Positions 36,913 to 42,519 of a stretch of 42,519 nucleotides of DNA are shown one piece after another. Origin of the DNA: an uncultured Alphaproteobacteria bacterium. Lineage in GTDB: Bacteria; Pseudomonadota; Alphaproteobacteria; HIMB59; GCA-002718135. Below the pieces are notes generated by a model, which saw nothing but the letters and a program-made list of their open reading frames with translations, ran no database searches and was not told the DNA's origin. A program made the position numbers and the translations under genes. The stretch is taken from the NCBI GenBank assembly GCA_902540265.1, contig CACBLW010000011.1:1-42519 (forward strand), written 5' to 3'. The first letter of the stretch is position 1. Every line of letters starts with the position of its first letter.

Positions 36913-37425
36913 ATGCAAAAACTAAAAGTATTTTTAGTCTTAACTGGCTATCAACTAACTTGGTTAGCCTGTGTATTTGGTGAAACAAAATTTTCTAATC
37001 CTATGTTAGGCATTTGGGTTGGAATTATTTTCTTATTAACTTATTTTTATTTTAATTATAATAAACAAAAATTTTTTAAGATTTCACTTTTGATTTCAGT
37101 TCCAGGATATTTTTTTGATACTTTATTAGTTTATTTCCAAATTTACGATTTTGAAACTATTGCTAAACTTGGTACTCTGCCATTATGGATGATTGTTTTA
37201 TGGTTTAGTTTTAGTACTCTTTTTGATGAAATTCTTACTTTTTTTAAAAGTTATAAAATTTTAGGAATTATTTTAAGTGGAGTTTTAGGACCTTTAACCT
37301 ATTATCTTGGTGAGCCTATCGGAGTTATAAAAATATATAACTTTCAGATTTTTATTATTTCAATGGTTTTATTTTGGATGATCTTGATGTTCTATTATTT
37401 AAATTACGTTATAAAAAATGATTAA
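36913..37425 (+). CDS. DUF2878 family membrane protein
   Basis: A 170-residue, strongly hydrophobic protein with about five or six transmembrane helices. The pattern is that of DUF2878: an N-terminal YQLTWLACVFGETKF, then GYFFDTLLVYFQIYDF (about 65-80), LPLWMIVLWFSFSTLFDE (about 89-106) and SGVLGPLTYYLGEPIGVI (about 121-138). The family has no known function and typically closes the photolyase/DUF1365/CFA-like cluster. It starts two bases after the methyltransferase stop and converges on trcR with a four-base overlap. Confidence 0.8.
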   Translation: MQKLKVFLVLTGYQLTWLACVFGETKFSNPMLGIWVGIIFLLTYFYFNYNKQKFFKISLLISVPGYFFDTLLVYFQIYDFETIAKLGTLPLWMIVLWFSFSTLFDEILTFFKSYKILGIILSGVLGPLTYYLGEPIGVIKIYNFQIFIISMVLFWMILMFYYLNYVIKND

Positions 37426-37964
37426 TTTTCTTGATCTACTTTTTTTGTTCTAGTTCTATTTAAAGTTCTTTCGAGATCCTTATAAGTACATAAACCAACA
37501 TCCATTGGACTCTTTGCCTCAAGAACTGCTTCTCTGTATGTACCATTTCTTATGGCCTCAACTGTATTTTTTGTTGAGCCGGTAAGTTTTGCAATTTGAG
37601 AACTACTTAATTCAGTCGGATATCTTTTTATAAGCCACAAAATAGCATATGGCTTTTCTTGTCTTAAAGAAAGAGGTGTGTATTTAGAATCTTTTTTTCT
37701 TGGTGGTAAATCTTCAATTATATCAGACTTAATAAGACTCAAACGAGCTCCATCATCTTTTTCACATCTTTCAATTTCTTCTTTTGTTAATTGATTATTA
37801 TCAATAGGATCATAACCTCTCATACCGACAGCAACTTCTCCATCAGCTATTCCTTGAACCTCTAGTTCATGTAATCCACAGAATTCAGCTATTTGATCAA
37901 ATGTTAAAGCTGTATTTTCAACTAACCATATTGCTGTTGCTTTAGGCATTAAAGGATATTTCAT
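37422..37964 (-). CDS. trcR: Cell cycle transcriptional regulator TrcR (DUF1013)
   Basis: A protein of about 180 residues conserved almost only in Alphaproteobacteria. The start is placed at MKYPLMPKATAIWLVENTALTF because family members begin with the equivalent of MxxPLMPKATAVWL; an upstream in-frame ATG at 37988 would add eight residues. Further hallmarks are FDQIAEFCGLHELEVQGIADGEV, DPIDNNQLTKEEIERCE, and a helix-turn-helix-like IAKLTGSTKNTVEAIRNG. In Caulobacter-type bacteria the protein acts in cell-cycle transcription with RNA polymerase. It is divergent from the DUF1192 gene. Confidence 0.88.
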   Translation of the reverse strand: MKYPLMPKATAIWLVENTALTFDQIAEFCGLHELEVQGIADGEVAVGMRGYDPIDNNQLTKEEIERCEKDDGARLSLIKSDIIEDLPPRKKDSKYTPLSLRQEKPYAILWLIKRYPTELSSSQIAKLTGSTKNTVEAIRNGTYREAVLEAKSPMDVGLCTYKDLERTLNRTRTKKVDQEN

Positions 37965-38008
37965 AATTGGCTCATATAATATAATCAAAAAATAATATAT
38001 AACAAAAT

Positions 38009-38197
38009 ATGACTATGACAGATTTTTTTGAAGTTGATGAAAAGCAAAAGACGGTTAAAATATTAAATTTGGATGATTTCAGTGTTGAGGATTTGCAAAA
38101 TTATATTTCTGAACTTCAAACTGAAATACTAAGAGTTCAAGATGAGATAACAAAGAAGGAAAATTTAAAACTTAATGCTGAAAAGTTTTTTAAATAA
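38009..38197 (+). CDS. DUF1192 family small protein
   Basis: A 62-residue acidic, helical protein. The core LDDFSVEDLQNYISELQTEI followed by LRVQDEITKKENLKLNAEKFF matches DUF1192: an L(S)V(D/E)EL..RI..L..EI..L coil ending with AE.(F/L)F. Function is unknown; it is typical of Alphaproteobacteria and often encoded next to rpmE or small regulatory genes. Its stop abuts the stop of rpmE on the other strand with no spacer. Confidence 0.82.
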   Translation: MTMTDFFEVDEKQKTVKILNLDDFSVEDLQNYISELQTEILRVQDEITKKENLKLNAEKFFK

Positions 38198-38425
38198 TTA
38201 TTTATTAATTTTAAGACCTTTAAATCTTTTTTGGAATCTAGCTACCTGTCCTTCAGATTCATTAAGACCAGCCTTACCACCGGTCCATGCTGGGTGAGAT
38301 TTAGAATCAATTTCTAATTTAAGAGTATCACCTTCTTTACCCCAAGTAGATCTAGTTTTAAAAGTAGATCCATCAGTCATAACAACGTTTATTTCATGAT
38401 ATTTAGGATGTATATCTTTTTTCAT
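38198..38425 (-). CDS. rpmE: Ribosomal protein L31
   Basis: A 75-residue L31 of the zinc-free (C-minus) type. It has [20 protein letters not shown] at the start, then [24 protein letters not shown] (about 26-49) and a VARFQKRF motif near the C-terminus. It belongs to the large ribosomal subunit and bridges to the small one. The absence of the CxxC pairs means there is no zinc-dependent regulation of the usual kind. It lies 24 bases downstream of suhB, probably the end of that operon. Confidence 0.96.
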   Translation of the reverse strand: MKKDIHPKYHEINVVMTDGSTFKTRSTWGKEGDTLKLEIDSKSHPAWTGGKAGLNESEGQVARFQKRFKGLKINK

Positions 38426-38449
38426 GCCTGTCTTATATTTATATAGATT

Positions 38450-39226
38450 TCAAAGTAAAGTAAGTTTTTTAATTAATTCATTATGAATTTTATTATTTGA
38501 AGCAACTAAATCACGAGAATCTATTTCCCATGCATTTCCATCTATTTTAGAAATTTTCCCCCCAGCTTCTTTAACCAAAAGAATGCCCGTTGAAACATCC
38601 CATAAATTTAGATCTTTTTCCCAAAAACCATCTAATTTACCAGAGGCAACATAGGCAAGATCAAGGCCTGCAGAACCGAGTCTTCTTATTCCTGCAGATG
38701 ATTTTAGGATTTCATCAATCTCACTTAAATAGTTTTTATAAATTCTTTCTCCAAACGGAAGCCCAGTGCCTATCAAGCAATCAGAAAAAATTTGCCTGTT
38801 TGACACTCTAAGTCTACTATTATTACACCACGAGCCTTTACCCTTAGAACTCCAAAAAAATTCGTTTAAAATTGGATTATAAATCACACCGTCTGTGATT
38901 TCATCATTTGTCATTTTAGCAACGATTATTCCAACATGAGGTATTCCATGAATAAAATTAGATGTTCCATCAATGGGATCAATAATAATGGTGTTTTCAT
39001 CACCCTTTATTTCACCAGTTTCTTCAGTTATGTAGGTATAATTTGGATAATAATATTTAAGAGTTTCTAAAAGTGTTTTTTCTACTTTAATATCTGCATT
39101 TGTTACAAAATCTCCAACTGATTTAGATTGTATTTGTAAATTTTCTAATTCTCCAAAATCTCTTAATAATATTTTACCAGCTTTTTTTACTGCCTTTTCA
39201 AAGATATTAATTACAGCAGGCTGCAT
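38450..39226 (-). CDS. suhB: Inositol monophosphatase family protein (SuhB-like)
   Basis: A 258-residue Mg2+-dependent phosphatase. The metal sites are ITEETG (66-71), DPIDGTSNFIHG (83-94) and WDVSTGILLVKEAGG (about 204-218), the full IMPase signature. It hydrolyses inositol-1-phosphate or similar sugar phosphates; in E. coli SuhB also joins rRNA antitermination complexes. It starts in a one-base overlap with the stop of efp, so the two are coupled. The association efp-suhB is common in Alphaproteobacteria. Confidence 0.93.
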   Translation of the reverse strand: MQPAVINIFEKAVKKAGKILLRDFGELENLQIQSKSVGDFVTNADIKVEKTLLETLKYYYPNYTYITEETGEIKGDENTIIIDPIDGTSNFIHGIPHVGIIVAKMTNDEITDGVIYNPILNEFFWSSKGKGSWCNNSRLRVSNRQIFSDCLIGTGLPFGERIYKNYLSEIDEILKSSAGIRRLGSAGLDLAYVASGKLDGFWEKDLNLWDVSTGILLVKEAGGKISKIDGNAWEIDSRDLVASNNKIHNELIKKLTLL

Positions 39227-39795
39227 TAATTTTTTGATTTTTCGATATAACTACTGTCAATTGTACTTATTACTATTTTATCATTAACGGCAATAAATTG
39301 CGGTACAGATGTTTTAATTTTCTTTTCTAAAGTAGCTGGTTTATATGATGAAGCAGCTGTTTGACCTTTTACAACACCTTCAGTTTCTATAACAGTTAAT
39401 TCTACAGTATCAGGCAAGTCAATTCCGACCGGTTTTTCATTATAAAAATTAATAATAACATTACTATTCTCAACTAAAAATTTTGATTGATCCTCAGTTA
39501 GTATGTCTGAGCCAAGTTCTATTTGTTCATAAGTTTGTTTATCCATGAATATAAAATTATTATTATCATTATAAAGATATTGAAATTCTTTTTCATCAAG
39601 GATAGCTCTTTCTACTGTTTCTGATGATCTAAACCTACTATTCATTTTAGTACCTTCTCTTATTTCTTTAAGTTCAGCTTGTAAGTAGGCACCACCCTTT
39701 CCTGGTTGAGTATGTTGAGTTTTCAAAACTTTCCAAAGTTTGTTATTAATTTCTAAAATATTTCCAACTTTAATTTCATTTCCATCTATTTTCAT
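39226..39795 (-). CDS. efp: Elongation factor P
   Basis: A 189-residue three-domain EF-P that relieves ribosome stalling at proline runs. The tip loop HTQPGKGGAYLQ places Lys33 where E. coli EF-P is beta-lysylated; the modification genes are not in the window. The RSSETVERAILDEKEFQYLYND block and C-terminal GQTAASSYKPATLE are typical. It overlaps the upstream 132-residue gene by four bases and suhB by one base. Confidence 0.97.
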   Translation of the reverse strand: MKIDGNEIKVGNILEINNKLWKVLKTQHTQPGKGGAYLQAELKEIREGTKMNSRFRSSETVERAILDEKEFQYLYNDNNNFIFMDKQTYEQIELGSDILTEDQSKFLVENSNVIINFYNEKPVGIDLPDTVELTVIETEGVVKGQTAASSYKPATLEKKIKTSVPQFIAVNDKIVISTIDSSYIEKSKN

Positions 39796-40190
39796 AGTTT
39801 TATTTTAAGTTTTTTTTGTATATTTTTAATTTTCGTAAGATCTACTACATCAAAAGTTGGATTTAATAAAACCTTATTTTTTTTTGCAATTTGATTAATT
39901 TTATTTAAGATGATTTTATTATTTTTTAATTTTAAATAATCAATATTTTCGTGAGTTAATAATATACTAAGACCTTGATCATAGCCTGAGTCGACAAAAA
40001 ACTTAATATTGTGTGTCTTATATTTATTTTTAAGATGGTTTATTAACGTTCTAAGCCACTCTATCCCAAAACCTTTAATTAAAAAATATTTTATAAATAT
40101 GATCGAAGTTTTGAACTTTGATTTTCGAAATTCTATTAAATTTTCAATTTGTATTAGTGTCGATACTGCAAAACAAATTTTTTTAGGCAC
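39792..40190 (-). CDS. Unrecognised 132-residue protein between gap and efp
   Basis: A basic, Ile/Lys/Asn-rich protein without signal peptide or membrane segment. It overlaps gap by one base and efp by four, so it is almost certainly translated. It alternates predicted strands and helices: KICFAVSTL, FKTSIIFIKYF, HNIKFFVDSGYDQGLSILLTH (about 58-79), DYLKLKNNKI and KVLLNPTFDV. The VDSGYDQGLS segment is the most distinctive, and the strand/helix rhythm is reminiscent of part of a TIM barrel. It sits where many alphaproteobacteria carry pgk, fba or thiE between gap and efp, but it does not match these. No function is proposed. Confidence 0.65.
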   Translation of the reverse strand: MPKKICFAVSTLIQIENLIEFRKSKFKTSIIFIKYFLIKGFGIEWLRTLINHLKNKYKTHNIKFFVDSGYDQGLSILLTHENIDYLKLKNNKIILNKINQIAKKNKVLLNPTFDVVDLTKIKNIQKKLKIKL

Positions 40191-41194
40191 TAAATAAATT
40201 TTTTAAGATTAACCATAGTCTCTACCATTCTATTTGAGAATCCCCATTCATTATCATACCAAGATAAAACTCTACAGAATTTATCTTTGACAACTTGTGT
40301 TTGACTCATATCAAATACAGAACTGCTTGAATTATGATTAAAATCAATTGAAACTAGAGGTAATGAGTTTGTTGTTAGTATTCCATCTAATTTTTTAGTT
40401 TTTGAAGCTTGGAGAACTATAGAATTAATTTTTTCTGGGCTAGTTTTTTTCTTACTTACAAATGTAAGATCTATAAGTGAAACATTAGGAGTAGGTACTC
40501 GAATAGCTGTTCCATCTAGTTTACCCTTTAATTTTGGTAAGACTAGACTCAAAGCCTTTGCTGCTCCTGTAGAAGTTGGAATCATTGACTCAGCTGCAGC
40601 CCTTGCTCTTCTAAAGTCAGAATGGGTTTGATCAACAGTTCTTTGATCACCCGTGTAACTATGAATTGTTGTCATAAAACCACTTTCAATTCCTAATTTT
40701 TCATCAAGAACCATAGCCAAAGGAGCAAGACAATTAGTAGTACAAGATCCGTTTGAAATTACGTTATGATTTTTTTTAATGGTATCATTATTTACACCTT
40801 GAACAATTGTTGCATCTACATTTGAAGCTGGTGCTGAAATAATAACTTTTTTTGCTCCTGCATTTAAATGAGAAATCGCCTTTTCTTTTGAAGTAAAAAC
40901 ACCACTACATTCAAGAACAACATCTACCTTGAGTGATTTCCAAGGAAGGTTATTTGGATCTCTTTCGGAATAAAAATTAATTTTATGTTTACCAATTTTT
41001 AATCCATTTTTGATTGAGCTAATCTCATCTTTAAGAATACCGTGAACACTGTCATATTTAAGTAAGTGAGCACTGCTCTCAACACTTCCTAGTTCATTAA
41101 TAGCTACAATATTAATATTTTTAGGATTTTTTTCTAATAAAGCTCTAAAAACGAGTTTTCCAATTCTTCCAAATCCATTTATTGCAACTTTCAT
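40190..41194 (-). CDS. gap: Glyceraldehyde-3-phosphate dehydrogenase
   Basis: A 334-residue GAPDH that oxidises and phosphorylates glyceraldehyde-3-phosphate with NAD(P). The Rossmann start VAINGFGRIGK (2-12) and the catalytic Cys151 in SNGSCTTNCLAP are intact, as are SYTGDQ, RRARAAAESMIPT and the WYDNEWGFSNRM C-terminus. The cofactor-loop residue after strand 2 is Glu in INELGS rather than the common Asp, as in many alphaproteobacterial and GapB/Epd-like enzymes, so NAD versus NADP use is open. A strong Shine-Dalgarno (AAGGAG) precedes the ATG. It is flanked by transketolase upstream. Confidence 0.95.
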   Translation of the reverse strand: MKVAINGFGRIGKLVFRALLEKNPKNINIVAINELGSVESSAHLLKYDSVHGILKDEISSIKNGLKIGKHKINFYSERDPNNLPWKSLKVDVVLECSGVFTSKEKAISHLNAGAKKVIISAPASNVDATIVQGVNNDTIKKNHNVISNGSCTTNCLAPLAMVLDEKLGIESGFMTTIHSYTGDQRTVDQTHSDFRRARAAAESMIPTSTGAAKALSLVLPKLKGKLDGTAIRVPTPNVSLIDLTFVSKKKTSPEKINSIVLQASKTKKLDGILTTNSLPLVSIDFNHNSSSSVFDMSQTQVVKDKFCRVLSWYDNEWGFSNRMVETMVNLKKFI

Positions 41195-41205
41195 ATTTCT
41201 CCTTT

Positions 41206-42519
41206 TTATAAAGTTTTAATTATTTTTTCAATTAAGTAATCATCTGTTATCTTAAAGTGCTTATATAAATCTTTGTATGGACCACTTTCACCAAAAGTTG
41301 ACATACCAACAAAATTTTCATTTTTAATATATTTTTCCCATCCATTTATTACTCCAGCCTCAATAGCAAAAATAGGTTTATTTCCTAAAATTTCATTTTT
41401 ATAACCATCATCATTCTTCTCAAACAATTCAAATGAAGACATGCTTATAACTCTTATCTTTAAATTATTGTTTTCAAAAAGTTTATTAGATGCAGAGCAA
41501 GCAATCTCAACTTCAGAACCAGAAGATAAAATTGTTGCATCATATTCTTTAAAATCTCTTATTTTATAAGCACCTTTATTTACAAGATTTTCTTTTCGGT
41601 TATCTTTTTGTAACATTGGTAGATTTTGTCTTGTTAAAACTAAGATTGTTGGTCCAGTATTGTTAATGGCACATTCCCATGCTTCTATAGTTTCAATAAT
41701 ATCACAAGGCCTAATGATTGTTAAATTTGGTATAGCTCTTAGAGATGCAAGATGTTCAACTGGTTGATGGGTTGGCCCATCTTCTCCTAATCCTATTGAG
41801 TCATGTGTCATTACATAAATAACTGGTATATTCATAATAGCTGATAACCTAATTGAAGGTCTGCAATAATCAGTGAATACCAAAAAAGTTCCTCCGTATG
41901 GAATTAAACCTTTATGCAAAGCAATGCCATTCATTACTCCTGCCATTCCATGTTCTCTAATGCCGTAATGAATATAATTTCCATTAAAATTATCAGATGT
42001 AATTACATTCATATCTTTTGCTTTAGTGTTATTTGATCCAGTAAGATCAGCAGAACCACCAATAAGATTTTTTTGATAGTTTGAAATTAAATTTAAGGTA
42101 AGTTCACTTGATTTTCTTGATGCACAATTTGTTTTTTCATTAAAATGCTCAGATTTTAATTCACCTAATTTTTCTGGAAGTTGATGATCAATTTTTTGAT
42201 AAAAACTATCTTTAAAATTTTTACTTTCAATTAATTCTTTGTTTTTTGATAACCATGAATTTCTTGTTTCTTCATTTTTTTTATAGAAACTTCTCCATTC
42301 ACGTAATAAATCATTTGGAATTTCAAACGGCGAATAATTCCATTCTAATTTTTTTCTTGTTAAACTAATTTCATCTTCACCCAGAGGTGAACCATGTGAT
42401 GAAGCTGAACCCTCTTTGTTAGGAGAACCGAAACCAATTTTAGTTTTACAAGATATAACTGTAGGAGCATCGCTTTTTTTCGCTTGAATTATAGCTTGAT
42501 CAATTTCATCATATTTATG
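41206..42519 (-). CDS. tkt: Transketolase, C-terminal two-thirds (cut by right edge)
   Basis: The frame stays open from its stop at 41206 to the window edge, giving 437 codons; the thiamine-binding N-terminus lies outside. The part near the edge reads YDEIDQAIIQAKK and KTKIGFGSPNKEGSASSHGSPLG, typical of transketolase domain I. The rest contains LIGGSADLTGSNNT, YIHYGIREHGMAGVMNGIALH, FTDYCRPSIRLSAIM and THDSIGLGEDGPTHQPVEHL. The enzyme transfers two-carbon units in the pentose phosphate pathway. It lies 11 bases upstream of gap and is probably co-transcribed with gap, the 132-residue gene, efp and suhB. The internal ATG at 42012 is not the start. Confidence 0.96.
   Translation of the reverse strand, partial: HKYDEIDQAIIQAKKSDAPTVISCKTKIGFGSPNKEGSASSHGSPLGEDEISLTRKKLEWNYSPFEIPNDLLREWRSFYKKNEETRNSWLSKNKELIESKNFKDSFYQKIDHQLPEKLGELKSEHFNEKTNCASRKSSELTLNLISNYQKNLIGGSADLTGSNNTKAKDMNVITSDNFNGNYIHYGIREHGMAGVMNGIALHKGLIPYGGTFLVFTDYCRPSIRLSAIMNIPVIYVMTHDSIGLGEDGPTHQPVEHLASLRAIPNLTIIRPCDIIETIEAWECAINNTGPTILVLTRQNLPMLQKDNRKENLVNKGAYKIRDFKEYDATILSSGSEVEIACSASNKLFENNNLKIRVISMSSFELFEKNDDGYKNEILGNKPIFAIEAGVINGWEKYIKNENFVGMSTFGESGPYKDLYKHFKITDDYLIEKIIKTL

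Noticed and set aside
40190-41194. Erythrose-4-phosphate dehydrogenase (Epd) instead of GAPDH
   Set aside because: The INELGS and AHLLKYDSVHG segments recall Epd, but the SNGSCTTNCLAP, TGDQ and RRARAAA motifs are those of ordinary GAPDH.
42012-42014. ATG at 42012 as the start of a short transketolase-like gene
   Set aside because: The same frame continues upstream to the window edge with clear transketolase sequence, so this is an internal methionine of a gene cut by the edge.

Overview
This is a very AT-rich, tightly packed stretch of chromosome. Most intergenic gaps are under 60 bases and many neighbours overlap by 1-4 bases (ATGA or TAATG junctions). No tRNA, rRNA, CRISPR array, insertion sequence or prophage gene is visible. 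The gene content points to a streamlined, probably marine alphaproteobacterium of the SAR11/HIMB59/AEGEAN-169 type. The indicators are a CIRCE element before groESL, the alphaproteobacterial families DUF1013 (TrcR) and DUF1192, a heterotetrameric sarcosine oxidase soxBDAG, and ETF with ETF:quinone oxidoreductase. The lineage is inferred from gene content and base composition; no alignment was run.

Layout. 1-419: the 3' end of a GT61-type glycosyltransferase. 421-6825: S49 peptidase, CIRCE-controlled groES-groEL, exported glutathione-peroxidase-like protein, MscS channel, AI-2E/PerM permease, recX. 6859-10255: ABC-2 permease, argD, argF and a small lipoprotein, closely coupled. 10252-13052 (minus strand): trkH, apaG and an OmpA-domain lipoprotein.

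13201-30975 is a methylated-compound and one-carbon island. It holds a DmdA-like GcvT-family protein, a DsbA-like oxidoreductase, a dimethylglycine/sarcosine dehydrogenase, etfB, etfA and ETF:quinone oxidoreductase. An acyltransferase and a coiled-coil membrane protein follow. On the opposite strand are metF, fhs, soxB, soxD, soxA, soxG and an exported nuclease. Together these would strip methyl groups from glycine-betaine-derived dimethylglycine and sarcosine (and perhaps DMSP or another methylated compound). The C1 units go to tetrahydrofolate and electrons pass either to ubiquinone (via ETF) or to O2 (via Sox). The C1 units can then be released as formate plus ATP (Fhs) or interconverted with methyl-THF (MetF). 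FolD, which would be needed in between, is not in the window.

31010-32181: trhO and a divergent ribosomal protein L33. 32228-37425 is a tight five-gene operon: photolyase, flavin amine oxidase, DUF1365, a CFA-synthase-like methyltransferase and DUF2878. This combination resembles the light/singlet-oxygen-response lipid-modification clusters of other proteobacteria. The methyltransferase lacks two of the bicarbonate ligands of E. coli Cfa, so it probably does not make plain cyclopropane fatty acids. 37422-42519 is mostly housekeeping on the minus strand: trcR, (DUF1192 on plus), rpmE, suhB, efp, an unrecognised 132-residue protein, gap and a transketolase that runs off the right edge.

The parts most worth a second look are the photolyase/lipid operon with its altered methyltransferase, and the methylated-compound island headed by a DmdA-like protein of uncertain substrate.
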